From Salinirubellus litoreus (lineage in GTDB: Archaea > Halobacteriota > Halobacteria > Halobacteriales > Haloarculaceae), in assembly GCF_037335815.1 (NCBI RefSeq), contig NZ_CP147841.1:2604001-2668000 (forward strand): a DNA stretch of 64,000 nucleotides, read 5' to 3'. This document shows positions 52,492 to 61,815 of the stretch, in pieces. Numbering within the stretch: the first letter of the stretch is position 1; every line of letters starts with the position of its first letter. Under the pieces are notes generated by a model. That model was not told the DNA's origin. It saw nothing but the letters and a program-made list of their open reading frames with translations, and made no database searches. Position numbers and translations under genes: made by a program.

Positions 52492-53820
52492 TCAGAAGTC
52501 CCCGAAGGTCGTCTGGCCACGCCTCGACCGACCGGGGTCGTCTCCGGCGCGGTCCGTGCCTGTCCCCGCCTCCGACCCCGGTTCGTCGGTCGAGGCTCCG
52601 GTCGACGCCCCATCCGATTCGCCGATGTAGGTCCCGAGTTTGGCCTGTTCACCGCCGAACTCCAGGTTCGACACCCTGACGCCGAGCTTTCGCACCCGGT
52701 CGTCGGCGAACTCCGAGAGGAGGTCGAGCGCCACCCGCTCGACCAGGTCCGGGTCGTCGACCGGGCCGGGGAGCGACCGCGCCCGGGTGTTGACGTCGTA
52801 CGGCGGCGTGACGACCTTCACGCCGATGGTCTTGTAGAGCGCTCCCCGCGAGCGGGCCCGTTCGGCGACCGACGCCGCCAGTTCGCGTACCTTCTCCCGT
52901 TTGCGGTCGGGGTCGTCGGTCGCCTCGACGAACGCCGACTCGTTCGAGAGGCTCTTGGGGTCGCCGCGGGGTTCGACCGGTCGGTCGTCCCGGCCGCTCG
53001 CCCGCTCGTGTAGCTCCCGTCCCCGGGTACCGAACCGCTCGACCAGGATCTCCGGGTCGGTGGCGGCGAGATCCCCCGCCGTCTCGATGCCCATCTCCCC
53101 GAGTTCCCGCGCCGTGACGGGGCCGACGCCGTGGAGCGCCGCGACGTCGAGCGGTGCGAGGAACTCCCGCACCTCCCCCGGCGGGACGACCACGAGCCCG
53201 TCGGGCTTGTCGTGGTCGCTCGCGATCTTCGCGGCGCTCATGTTCGGCGCGACGCCGACGCTCGCGACCACGCCCGCCGCCGACTCGATGCGGCGCTTGA
53301 GCTCCGTGGCGAACGACCCGGCGGCACCGCCCGGTTCACCGTCGCTCGACTCCCCCCCGTCTGATTCGGCACTGCCCCACCCGACGGCGGACGTGACGTC
53401 CAGGTACGCCTCGTCGATGCTCACCTCGCGGACCGTCCCGGCGGCGTCGTGGAGCACCGCCTTCACGTCGGCCGCGACCGACTCGTAGTAGTCCATGTCG
53501 ACCGGTCGGTAGTGGCCCGTCCCCTCGACGGATTCACCGGCGTCCTCCCGAGCAGGGAGGCGGTCGAGCGCCTCGGAGATGGGCATGGCCGACTCGACGC
53601 CGAACGCGCGGGCCTCGTAGGAGGCCGTCGCGACCGCGCCGTGGTCCTCGCCCTCGTCGTAGCCCATCCCGACGACGACCGGTTCGCCCTCGAGTTCCGG
53701 CTCGCGGAGCCGCTCGCACGCGGCGTAGAAGCAGTCCATGTCCACGTGACAGACGACGCGGTCGACCCGCTCGTCCGCCGTCGGGATCCCCGGGAGACGC
53801 GATCCGTCGCCGGCGCTCAC
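52492..53820 (-). CDS. dinB: DNA polymerase IV (Y-family)
   Basis: A 442-residue translesion polymerase. Catalytic acids lie in HVDMDCFYAACE (about residue 26) and VSIDEAYLDVT (about 136), a helix-hairpin-helix thumb is in ALHGVGPVTARELGEMGIE, and the little-finger domain follows (KTIGVKVVTPPYDVNTRARS). After a disordered tail the last residues QTTFGDF form a PIP box for PCNA. It bypasses damaged bases with low fidelity. The ATG at 53820 has an AGGGGTACCCCT palindrome just upstream. Confidence 0.95.
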   Translation of the reverse strand: MSAGDGSRLPGIPTADERVDRVVCHVDMDCFYAACERLREPELEGEPVVVGMGYDEGEDHGAVATASYEARAFGVESAMPISEALDRLPAREDAGESVEGTGHYRPVDMDYYESVAADVKAVLHDAAGTVREVSIDEAYLDVTSAVGWGSAESDGGESSDGEPGGAAGSFATELKRRIESAAGVVASVGVAPNMSAAKIASDHDKPDGLVVVPPGEVREFLAPLDVAALHGVGPVTARELGEMGIETAGDLAATDPEILVERFGTRGRELHERASGRDDRPVEPRGDPKSLSNESAFVEATDDPDRKREKVRELAASVAERARSRGALYKTIGVKVVTPPYDVNTRARSLPGPVDDPDLVERVALDLLSEFADDRVRKLGVRVSNLEFGGEQAKLGTYIGESDGASTGASTDEPGSEAGTGTDRAGDDPGRSRRGQTTFGDF

Positions 53821-53825
53821 GCGGT

Positions 53826-53837
53826 AGGGGTACCCCT
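53826..53837. promoter_or_regulatory. 12 bp perfect palindrome at dinB promoter
   Basis: AGGGGTACCCCT lies 6-17 bases before the dinB start codon and 3' of a T-rich TATA-like CCTTTGATG (53844-53854). It would overlap the transcription start and could be a damage-responsive operator; that role is inferred. Confidence 0.4.
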
Positions 53838-54010
53838 CCGTCGTTCATCAAAGGTGGGGAACCGGGGCGAAAGTGAGTCCTCGAAGGATCCCCCCGGATT
53901 TCGACCGCTCGGCGACCGTGTGCCGATCGTGTGCTGGCCGTGTGTCTGTCGGATCGCGTGCGTCCCTCTGCACGCGGCTCGGAGCACCACCCCACGCTGC
54001 CCCCGGCCGT

Positions 54011-54166
54011 TCAGTTGCGCATCAGGTTGTCCGCGGGCTCGAACCGGTGGCCGCAGGCGGGACACTCCACCAGCGACCGCTCGTCGACGCCGGCGACGAC
54101 CGGGAAGCGACCGCTCCAGCTCCAGTGGCCGCACTCGGGACACCGACGGAAGAGAGGTGGTATCAT
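54011..54166 (-). CDS. small double zinc-finger protein
   Basis: A 51-residue protein with two CPxCGH motifs (RRCPECGHWSWSGRF; ECPACGHRFEPADN), forming one zinc ribbon of the CxxC...CxxC type. Such 'micro' zinc proteins are common in haloarchaea. The ATG at 54166 is used; an upstream in-frame extension is basic and Gly-rich. The role is unknown, perhaps nucleic acid binding. Confidence 0.65.
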   Translation of the reverse strand: MIPPLFRRCPECGHWSWSGRFPVVAGVDERSLVECPACGHRFEPADNLMRN

Positions 54167-54273
54167 GCGAACTCGGGGATCGGAACCGGCACCGGCACCG
54201 GACCCGACGTCCGCCAACACGTACCCGTCCGAAACGTAAGGGTCTGCCGGGCGCTGTGCGGGGTGGAACCGAC

Positions 54274-54792
54274 CTACGGCGTCCGATCGGTCGGGCTCCG
54301 GAAGCGGTCGACGGGGGCGTCGAGTCGGTCGAGATTCGCGGCCAGCGCCTCCCGGACCTCGGCGGGCGCGTCGGGGTGGACGCCCACCGCGATGCGGTCC
54401 TCGTACCGGTGTGCTTCGAGCTGCGAGCGCGCCTCGAAATGTCGGCCGTAACCGTCGGACCCCCAGGCGACGTCGTCCTCGAAGACCTTCTCGCGGAAGC
54501 CGGAGCCGTAGTTCGCCCGCGCCTTCGTGTCGAGCACGTCGAGCCGCTGGGCGACCGACGAGGGCTCCCGTCGGGTCGCCAGCAGCAGGTCAGTCACCGG
54601 GTACGAGGGGTCGGCGTCAAGGTCGGGCGCGTACCCGCCGGCCACCCGCTCCATCGAGCCGTCCTCGGCGACCTCGTGGACGACGAACCGGGGGAAGGCG
54701 TCGACGTAGAGGTGGGCCACGACCGCGGGACGCAGGCCGCCGCCGAGCGGCGGGGGCTCCCCGACGTGGACGACGGCGACGAGGCTCGACAT
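54274..54792 (-). CDS. uncharacterised haloarchaeal protein
   Basis: A 172-residue soluble protein. It starts LVAVVHVGEPPPLGGGLRPA and holds a His-rich middle (VAHLYVDAFPRFVVHEV), KARANYGSGFREKVFEDDVA and RYEDRIAVGVHPDAPAEVRE near the end. No domain recognised. Composition and lack of membrane helices suggest an enzyme or regulator. It lies between dinB and the IMPDH/GMPR-type gene with no overlap. Confidence 0.65.
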   Translation of the reverse strand: MSSLVAVVHVGEPPPLGGGLRPAVVAHLYVDAFPRFVVHEVAEDGSMERVAGGYAPDLDADPSYPVTDLLLATRREPSSVAQRLDVLDTKARANYGSGFREKVFEDDVAWGSDGYGRHFEARSQLEAHRYEDRIAVGVHPDAPAEVREALAANLDRLDAPVDRFRSPTDRTP

Positions 54793-54925
54793 GGTGGCCG
54801 TTCGGCGCGCGACGTCCTCAACCTTCGCCCCTCGTGACCGACGAGGTGAGGCGTCGAGTCGGGGACGAGCCGTTCGGGAGCGGCGGTACTGTGCGGGCCG
54901 AACCGCGGGGGGAAGTCCGAGGGTG

Positions 54926-55981
54926 TCAGTCCCCGACGTCGACCCCCTCCCAGTCCTGGTCGAGGTGCGCCCCTTCGAGCTCCTTCGCCGAGGGGGCGAC
55001 GCGGACGAACTCCGCCCGGTCGCGGGCCTCGGGGATGGTGTGTCCGCCGCAGTAGGAGAGTCCCGAGCGGATGCCGGCGCAGAACTCCCGTACGACGTCG
55101 GCGAGCGGGCCCTTGTAGGGCGTGAGCGCCTCGACTCCCTCGTCGGCGGCCGGATCGGACTCCTTGTCCGAGCGACCCTCCGCGGCGGCCGTGGTCGCCA
55201 TCCCGCGAGACCGCTTGTACCGCTCGCCGTCGACCTCGACGATCGGCATCGGTGCCTCGTCGGTTCCGGCGAACAGCGAGCCCATCATCACCGTATCCGC
55301 GCCGGCCATGAGGGCCTTGACCGCGTCACCCGAGTTCCTGATCCCGCCGTCTGCGACCGTCCGGACGCCGTGTGCGGCCGCGGCGTCGGTGCAGTCGTCG
55401 ACCGCCGTCAGCTGGGGAACGCCCGCGCCGGCCACCTTCCGGGTCGTACAGTGCGAGCCGGGCCCGATACCCACCTTCACGCAGTCCGCGCCGGCCGCGG
55501 CGAGGTCGACGACCCCCTCGGGCGTGGCGACGTTGCCCGCCACCAGCGGAACGTCTGGGAACTCGCCGGCGACCTCGCTCACGACGTCGAGACACGCCTC
55601 CAGGTGGCCGTGTGCGATGTCGACCACCAGGCAGTCGACGCCCGCCTCGACGACCGCCTCGGCGCGCTCGACCGTCGCCTCGTCGATGCCGAGGGCGGCA
55701 CCGACCCGCGCCCCCGCCTCGCTCGTCGCCCGGACCTCCTCGGCCTGCTCCTCTCTCGCGAGGAATCGGTGGATCGTCCCGAGCCCGCCCGCCTCCGAGA
55801 GCGCGATCGCGGTCTCGCGTTCGGTGACCGTGTCCATCGGTGCGGAGAGCAGCGGTACCGGGAGGGGGAGGTCGTCGGTCAGGTGCGTCGAGAGGTCGAC
55901 GTCGTTCCGGGAGGTGACGCCCGAGCGCTTCGGGACGAGGAGCGCGTCCCCGTAGGAGAGCCCGGTGCGGATGTCGTCCAT
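54926..55981 (-). CDS. IMP dehydrogenase / GMP reductase family enzyme
   Basis: A 351-residue TIM barrel lacking CBS domains. The catalytic loop is GIGPGSHCTTRKVAG (Cys about residue 178), with SAPMDTVTE near residue 47 and VADGGIRNSGDAVKALM for phosphate binding. CBS-less members are annotated as GMP reductase, but a flap-like YKRSRGMATTAAAEGRS segment and SYCGG-type ending are also compatible with IMP dehydrogenase. Purine interconversion is sure; direction is not. A TATA-like ACTTATGC lies 30 bases upstream. Confidence 0.85.
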   Translation of the reverse strand: MDDIRTGLSYGDALLVPKRSGVTSRNDVDLSTHLTDDLPLPVPLLSAPMDTVTERETAIALSEAGGLGTIHRFLAREEQAEEVRATSEAGARVGAALGIDEATVERAEAVVEAGVDCLVVDIAHGHLEACLDVVSEVAGEFPDVPLVAGNVATPEGVVDLAAAGADCVKVGIGPGSHCTTRKVAGAGVPQLTAVDDCTDAAAAHGVRTVADGGIRNSGDAVKALMAGADTVMMGSLFAGTDEAPMPIVEVDGERYKRSRGMATTAAAEGRSDKESDPAADEGVEALTPYKGPLADVVREFCAGIRSGLSYCGGHTIPEARDRAEFVRVAPSAKELEGAHLDQDWEGVDVGD

Positions 55982-56108
55982 GCCGACCGTTCCCTATCGA
56001 CTCCGTACGCATAAGTGACTCCTTTCGAGCGGGCCACACCGCGCTAGCCCCGGATCCCGGCGACCGGCGGCCGAACGGGTAAACGTCGGGGACCCGTAGG
56101 CTCGGGCG

Positions 56109-56465
56109 ATGGCCCCCACCCTCGAACTCCCGAACGGCGAGACGGTCACCCCCGAGGACGTCTTCCTGTTCAACGGCTACCCCTACCGGTACGTCCCGAG
56201 CGACGACGACCGGTTCGCCTTCCACCTCTCGCCGCTCTACTGGGGCGGCGGCGAGATGGACGTCCCGTTCCCGGACCGCGACCACCTCGCCGAGCAGTGG
56301 GGTCCCGAGTCCCGGGGGACGCTCACGGAGGCCGAATGGGCGGACTGGCTGACCGAGGCGCGGACCGACGACCGGTTCGACGAGGAGGAGCTCGCGGCCG
56401 TCGAGCGCGAGGTGCTCGGCGGGAGCGGGATGCTCTCGGGGCTCCGCCGTCGGCTGGGTCTGTGA
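56109..56465 (+). CDS. uncharacterised acidic haloarchaeal protein
   Basis: A 118-residue protein. It opens with a short beta motif (LELPNGETVTPEDVFLFNGY), has an aromatic stretch PYRYVPSDDDRFAFHLSPLY, and closes with helices rich in Asp/Glu (TEAEWADWLTEARTDDRF). No family recognised; no Cys. It stands alone. Confidence 0.65.
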   Translation: MAPTLELPNGETVTPEDVFLFNGYPYRYVPSDDDRFAFHLSPLYWGGGEMDVPFPDRDHLAEQWGPESRGTLTEAEWADWLTEARTDDRFDEEELAAVEREVLGGSGMLSGLRRRLGL

Positions 56466-56621
56466 CGCCCGGAGGGTAACCACGCGTCCCTCGAAGGCCG
56501 ATCCGAGCCGGGAGAGGGACACCTCTCGGGAGGGATCAGGAGGCAGCGGTGTTCCTCGGCGGATATCCGGCGGCGGGAACGGTCCGACGTTCGTCCGGGA
56601 GGCCGCGAGGATAGAGGGACC

Positions 56622-57854
56622 TCAGGCGGGGATGCGCCAGCCGGCGACCACGGCGGCGAGACAGCCGAGGCCGATCACCGCCAGCCCGGGGGCGTACGAT
56701 CCGGTGACGTCGAACAGCGCGCCGACCAGGAACGGCCCGAGGAACCCGCCGAGCTCGCCGACCGCGAACACCAGCCCGACGGCGGTCCCCGTCAGCGCCG
56801 GTCCGACGCCCTCCAGTTCCGGGGGGACCATCCGGACGAGCGGGGAGATGCCGCCGACGCCGACGCCGACGACGAGCGCGCCGATCACCGGGAGGACGAA
56901 CGGCACGCCGGGCACCAGCAGCGTCGCGGTTCCGAGTGCGCAGGCCGCCCCGCAGACGGCGATGACACCTCCCCGCCGGCCGAACCGGTCCGAGACGGCC
57001 GGCATCGTCAGCGTGCCGGCCGCCTCGGCGACGACGAACGCGCTCGTGATGCTCGCCGCGAGCGTCGCGGTGACCCCCCGGGCCTGGAGCACCGTCGCCA
57101 GCCAGTTCTGTAGCCCGTGGACGATCATGAGGTAGACCACACCGACGACCACCAGCCAGCGCATCGCCGGCGTGCGGAACACCCGCCCGACGTCGCGTTT
57201 GAGACCCGTCACCCCGCGGACGCCCCCGTCGGCGCTCGCGTCCGGGTCCTCCGCCGGGTCGTCGGGGATCCGGAGCGCCGAGAGCGGGGTGACGTAGACG
57301 ACCAGCCACCAGAGCGCGGCGTAGGCGAGCACCCCGACGCCGATGGCCCAGAACAGCGGCCGCCAGCCGCCGAGCATCGGGCCGACGACCCCACGGCCGA
57401 GACTGAACGCCGCGGCCGTCCCCGCGAACGACCCGAGCATGTAGATCGAGGAGGGCGTCCCCGACGCGTCGGTCGGGAACAGCTCGGCGACGAGCTTGGG
57501 GAGCCCGAACGTGATGGTCGTCCCGCCGATCCCGACGACGACGGTGAGCGCGAGCAGGACGCCGAACGACTCCGCGCTCGCCCGCCCGACCTGGGCCGCG
57601 CCGAACAGCACGAGGCCGATGCCGATGGCGCGGTAGGGGCCGATGCGGTCGGTGACGATCCCCGAGAACAGCGCGACGGGGACGTAGGTGAGCGGTACCG
57701 CCCCCGTGAGCAGTCCGGCCTGCGTGCTCGTCAGCCCGAGTTCGGTCACGATCTCCGCGAGGTAGGCCGCGACGGAGAACCAGACGAGCATCAGGCTCGT
57801 GTACGCGAGCGTTCCCAACCCGAGCAGGCCGTAGCGCAGTCGCGGCCGTCTCAC
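56622..57854 (-). CDS. MFS transporter
   Basis: A 410-residue major facilitator with twelve predicted helices. Motif A (FSGIVTDRIGPYRAIGIGL) is between helices 2 and 3, and the central loop carries acidic residues (DDPAEDPDASADGG). The second half has VSDRFGRRGGVIAVCG. The substrate is unknown; the pattern fits nitrate/oxalate-like or drug exporters equally. It is followed by 132 bases before the Bat-like regulator. Confidence 0.88.
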   Translation of the reverse strand: MRRPRLRYGLLGLGTLAYTSLMLVWFSVAAYLAEIVTELGLTSTQAGLLTGAVPLTYVPVALFSGIVTDRIGPYRAIGIGLVLFGAAQVGRASAESFGVLLALTVVVGIGGTTITFGLPKLVAELFPTDASGTPSSIYMLGSFAGTAAAFSLGRGVVGPMLGGWRPLFWAIGVGVLAYAALWWLVVYVTPLSALRIPDDPAEDPDASADGGVRGVTGLKRDVGRVFRTPAMRWLVVVGVVYLMIVHGLQNWLATVLQARGVTATLAASITSAFVVAEAAGTLTMPAVSDRFGRRGGVIAVCGAACALGTATLLVPGVPFVLPVIGALVVGVGVGGISPLVRMVPPELEGVGPALTGTAVGLVFAVGELGGFLGPFLVGALFDVTGSYAPGLAVIGLGCLAAVVAGWRIPA

Positions 57855-57986
57855 GGGGGCCGTTCCGAGGGGGAGTGCAAGAACGCTCCGGTGGAGCGTC
57901 CGCCGTCGCCCGGTGAGCAGTCATTCCCCACCGTGTGCGGTACGTGAACTCGGTGTCCCGACGACGAGCGGCCGTCGTGGGGGCCT

Positions 57987-58742
57987 CTACGGGTTCGGGA
58001 GTTCGGCCGGTTCGGCCGGCTCGGCCAGCGTCTCCCGTCCGTCATCCGCCTCCCCCGGGAACAGCCGGGAACCGATCTCCGAGAGGAGGGTGTTCTCGGC
58101 CCGCTTGACGTGTTCGCCGGCCGTCGAACGGTGGACGCCGAGGCGGTCGGCGATGTCCGCGATCGTCACGCGCTCGTCCTCCCGGTAGTAGCCGAGTTCG
58201 AGCGCCGCACGGAACGCCCTGGCCTGCCCGTCGGTGAGTTCGGACCGGAGCGGCGCGTGCTGGATCGCCGCCTCGTCGGTTATCGGCCCGATGTCGACGT
58301 TGCGGACCACCGCCACGTCGTTGTCGAGCCGCTCTACCGAGTCGAGGAACTCCCGGACGGCCTCCTTGTTCCGCGTGTACACCGTCCAGTTCTCGATGCC
58401 GCCGCGGACGTCCACGGTCGGGTGTCGGAAGCAGCCCGCCTGCTCGATCAGATAGCGTATCGAGGGGTTGTCGTCGGAGTACTCGACCTCGCTGATGTAA
58501 TACTCGGAGGTCGACCCGTCGTCGGAGACCTTCTCCAGACTCTCGGTCGCGGGGTGTGCCCGGAAGTCATCGACGAAGGCGTCGACGGCCGACTGTCTCC
58601 CCTCGAAACAGAGCAGTCGTTTCGCTCGACCGTTCATGGACCCGACCCGCCGGACGTTCTTGAATCGGACCGCCGGATGATCGTTCGAGACGTCCGAGAC
58701 TGGACAGCCGTGATGACGGATGGCCAGTTCTGTCTCCCACAT
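57987..58742 (-). CDS. Bat-like HTH transcriptional regulator
   Basis: A 251-residue regulator of the haloarchaeal bacterio-opsin activator type. The N-terminal sensor part (MWETELAIRHHGCPVSDVSN) is followed by a C-terminal HTH_10 domain (LTDGQARAFRAALELGYYR, VTIADIADRLGVHRSTAGEH). The ATG at 58742 is chosen to match the MWE start of this family and has an A/T-rich TATA-like element 26 bases upstream. It is divergent from the peptide ABC operon and may regulate it. Confidence 0.88.
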   Translation of the reverse strand: MWETELAIRHHGCPVSDVSNDHPAVRFKNVRRVGSMNGRAKRLLCFEGRQSAVDAFVDDFRAHPATESLEKVSDDGSTSEYYISEVEYSDDNPSIRYLIEQAGCFRHPTVDVRGGIENWTVYTRNKEAVREFLDSVERLDNDVAVVRNVDIGPITDEAAIQHAPLRSELTDGQARAFRAALELGYYREDERVTIADIADRLGVHRSTAGEHVKRAENTLLSEIGSRLFPGEADDGRETLAEPAEPAELPNP

Positions 58743-58965
58743 AGGCGTCCCTTGAGGTACTGTCGCAAGTATTTTTCCGATGGTCCAACTCTCTCCTGAA
58801 AATCGATGACGTGTGAGCAACTGCCGTTCATTTCGGGATGAAGTGTGGCGATATCAGTATACTTTCGACAGGTATGATGATATTGGTGGTTTAGAAGTCT
58901 ACACTCGTGAACCAGATATGTCTGGGTCAACGCTTAGGGCGGATTACTCGAGACGATCATCCGCA
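58743..58965. promoter_or_regulatory. AT-rich divergent region, regulator and ABC operon
   Basis: The 223 bases between the Bat-like gene and the ABC operon are clearly AT-richer than flanking DNA (for example gatatcagtatactttcg and gatgatattggtggttta at 58850-58893). They hold the minus-strand TATA-like element (aagtattt, about 58767-58774) and a plus-strand one near 58931 (cgcttaggg). The tracts could bind the regulator. No gene is visible. Confidence 0.5.
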
Positions 58966-60762
58966 ATGAAAGATATCGAGCGAGCGGATCTCGAGGGACC
59001 GAAGATAGACCGGCGGACCGCGGTGAAACTGCTCAGTGCGGCCGGGATGGCCGGCGCGGCGGGCTGTCTCGGCGGTGGCGGCGACGGCGGTGACGGGGCG
59101 AGCGACGGCGGCGACGGTGGCGACACCGGTGACGGCGGCGATGGCGGTGACGGCGGGGATGGAGGCACCAGTACCAGCACCGAGGAGAGCGGCACCCCGG
59201 CCAGCACCGGCGGGACGCTCACCGCCGGCTGGCTCACCGACCAGATCGAGTTCCTCGACCCTCACATGGTCGACAAGGGGACCCAGATCGCGATCCACTC
59301 GAACATCTTCAACGGGCTGTTGAAGATCGACCAGGAGGGCCAGATCGTGGGCGACGCGGCCGAGGACTGGTCGCTGCCCGACGAGTCGACGTTCGTGTTC
59401 ACCCTCGCCGACGGGATCACGTTCCACAACGGCGAGCCCCTCGACGCCGCGGCGGTCAAGTGGTCGCTCGAACGGCTACAGGGGATGGACACCTCGCCGC
59501 ACGTCGGGAAGGTCTCGACCGTCGACGAGATCGAGGCCGACGGGCTCGAACTGACGGTCCACCTCAGCCAGCCCTACGCGCCGTTCGTCTCGTTCATGCT
59601 CCGGGGTCCCGGCCGAGCCGGGACCATCGTTCCGGAGGTCGCCGACGAGAACCCCGACGAGTTCAACCGGATGCCGATCGGGAGCGGTCCGTTCCAGATG
59701 GCCGACCGGTCCCCCGGCGAGTCGCTCACGCTGGAGGCGTACGACGACTACTGGGAGACCGACGCCGACGGCAACTCGCTGCCGTACCTCGACGGCGTCG
59801 AGATCCAGCTCATTCCCGAACCGAGTACGATGTGGTCCGCGGTCGAGGGCGGTGCGGTCCAGTACTCCAACCTCATCACCGGACAGTTCGCCCAGCAGGC
59901 ACAGGGACGGGACGACATCAGGGTCGAGGCCACCAGCTCCGGCGAGTGGAACACGATCGCGCCGCTCTGTACGAACCCCGCCGAGCACACCGAGACCGTC
60001 AAGTGGATCAGCGGGTTCGACGAGGTCACCCAGCAGTGGAACGACGAGCCCCCGGCGACCTCGGACCCGCGGGTTCGCCGGGCGATCGCGAAGGCGATCG
60101 ACCGCGAGGCGATCGTCGAGCGCGCGTGGTTCGGCTTCGCGGTGCCGGCTCACCTCCTGTACAACCCGGCGATCGGCTGGCTCAACGACGCCCTGGGTGG
60201 CGAGGAACCCGACGTGGGTCAGTTCTACGATCCCGAGGGCGCACGGGAACTCCTCGACGAGGCCGGCTACACCGGCGACCCGCGCCTCGAGTTCAGCATC
60301 CTCGCGCTCCCCGAGGACGAGCGCGAGCTGACGGTCGTCCAGCAGCAGCTCTCGGAGGTCGGCATCGAGATGACGCTCGACATCCAGCAGGCCTCCTCCT
60401 ACTGGGACAACACCTACCGGTACGAGCAGTCCCTCGTCGCCTACGGCGGCGCGGCCGACGTCGACCCGTGGATGTCGGACTTCAAGCAGCTCGGGATGCC
60501 CGACCAGGAGACCGGCGAGGGTGCCTGGCAGCGATCGCTCTACTTCGACGAGGAGTTCTCCGAACTCCTCCACGAGGCGAACGCGTCGCCCGACCTCGAG
60601 GAGCGCGCGGGCGTCTACGAGGACGTCGTCGAGAAGTTCGTCGAGGACGCGCCGTTCGCCATGACCACCTTCCCGCTCAACCCGAAGGCGTTCGCGGGGG
60701 TCACCGGTGTCGGTGTCCAGGCGGGCCTGAGCAACTTCCACAGCGCGTCGCTGGAGGAGTAG
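58966..60762 (+). CDS. ABC transporter substrate-binding lipoprotein (peptide/opine type)
   Basis: A 598-residue SBP_bac_5-type protein. It has a Tat signal with twin Arg at 16-17 (DRRTAVKLLSAAGM) and a lipobox Cys at residue 34 (AAGC), then a Gly/Asp-rich linker of about 35 residues and a Ser/Thr stretch. The mature protein is the peptide-binding fold (SNIFNGLLKIDQEGQIVGDAAEDW). It captures oligopeptides or similar ligands for the permease genes that follow. The ATG at 58966 is chosen over an earlier frame start because it puts the signal at the N-terminus. Confidence 0.92.
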   Translation: MKDIERADLEGPKIDRRTAVKLLSAAGMAGAAGCLGGGGDGGDGASDGGDGGDTGDGGDGGDGGDGGTSTSTEESGTPASTGGTLTAGWLTDQIEFLDPHMVDKGTQIAIHSNIFNGLLKIDQEGQIVGDAAEDWSLPDESTFVFTLADGITFHNGEPLDAAAVKWSLERLQGMDTSPHVGKVSTVDEIEADGLELTVHLSQPYAPFVSFMLRGPGRAGTIVPEVADENPDEFNRMPIGSGPFQMADRSPGESLTLEAYDDYWETDADGNSLPYLDGVEIQLIPEPSTMWSAVEGGAVQYSNLITGQFAQQAQGRDDIRVEATSSGEWNTIAPLCTNPAEHTETVKWISGFDEVTQQWNDEPPATSDPRVRRAIAKAIDREAIVERAWFGFAVPAHLLYNPAIGWLNDALGGEEPDVGQFYDPEGARELLDEAGYTGDPRLEFSILALPEDERELTVVQQQLSEVGIEMTLDIQQASSYWDNTYRYEQSLVAYGGAADVDPWMSDFKQLGMPDQETGEGAWQRSLYFDEEFSELLHEANASPDLEERAGVYEDVVEKFVEDAPFAMTTFPLNPKAFAGVTGVGVQAGLSNFHSASLEE

Positions 60763-60855
60763 CGTCGACGACCGCGCGCTCGACACTCGACACCCAACTA
60801 TGACCAGACCCACCCCCTCGCCCGAACGGTCCCGAGCCCCCAGGAGTGCCGATAG

Positions 60856-61815
60856 ATGGGGATGAGACGCTACCTCGCGAAGCGGCTCGTCCACTCGCTG
60901 TTCGTCGTCTTCTTCGTGGCGACCGTCGTGTTCGCCGCGGTTCGGTCGATCCCCGGCGATCCGGCCAGGCTGATGCTCGGCGGTGACGCCGACCCGGAGG
61001 CGCTCGCGGCGCTACAGGCGGAACTCGGCCTGAACGAGCCGGTGTACGTCCAGTACTTCAGGTGGCTCGGCCGGATACTCAGCGGTGACCTCGGGGATTC
61101 GATCCGGACGGGACAGTCTGTCCTCGAACTCCTGATCGACGTCGCCGAGCCCACGCTGAGCATCGCGGGGCTCGGGATGGCCATCGCCCTCGTGATCGCC
61201 ATCCCGACCGGCATCATCAGCGCGGTGAAACGCTACGAGATCGAGGACTACCTCTCGACGCTCGTGGCCTTCTTCGGGATCAGCATGCCGAGCTTCTGGA
61301 TCGGCATCGTCCTGATCCTCGTCGTCGGGGTGAACGTCGAGTTCCTCCCGACGTTCGGTTACACGTCGATCGAGGAGGGGGTCGTCCCGTGGCTCCAGTC
61401 GATCCTGCTCCCGTCGATCGCCGTCGGGGTGCCCTACGGGGGGATCCTGATGCGGATGATGCGGTCGTCGATGCTGGAGGTGCTGAACCAGGACTACATG
61501 CGGACCGCCCGGGCGAAGGGGCTGAACTCCAACCTGGTGCTGTTCAAACACGGGCTCCAGAACGCGCTCATCCCTGTCGTGACGCTCGCCGGCATCTTCC
61601 TCGCGGTGGTCCTCGGCGGCGTCGTCGCCGTCGAGATCGTCTTCGGGATCCGGGGGCTCGGCCGGCTGCTCATCGGATCGATCAACCGCCGCGACTTCCC
61701 CGTGATTCAGGGGACGGTGATCGTCATCTCGTTCGCATTCGTGTTCATGAACCTGATAGTCGACGTACTCTACACTATGATAAACCCGCGTATCACGTAC
61801 GGCGGTGGTGAGTGA
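60856..61815 (+). CDS. ABC transporter permease (DppB type)
   Basis: A 319-residue inner membrane protein with six helices. The N-terminal signature is MRRYLAKRLVHSLFVVFFVA, and the EAA-like loop region reads YMRTARAKGLNSNLVLFKHG (about residue 213). It forms the translocation pore with the next permease. Start ATG at 60856; the gap to the binding protein is 93 bases. The stop overlaps the next start by four bases. Confidence 0.94.
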   Translation: MGMRRYLAKRLVHSLFVVFFVATVVFAAVRSIPGDPARLMLGGDADPEALAALQAELGLNEPVYVQYFRWLGRILSGDLGDSIRTGQSVLELLIDVAEPTLSIAGLGMAIALVIAIPTGIISAVKRYEIEDYLSTLVAFFGISMPSFWIGIVLILVVGVNVEFLPTFGYTSIEEGVVPWLQSILLPSIAVGVPYGGILMRMMRSSMLEVLNQDYMRTARAKGLNSNLVLFKHGLQNALIPVVTLAGIFLAVVLGGVVAVEIVFGIRGLGRLLIGSINRRDFPVIQGTVIVISFAFVFMNLIVDVLYTMINPRITYGGGE

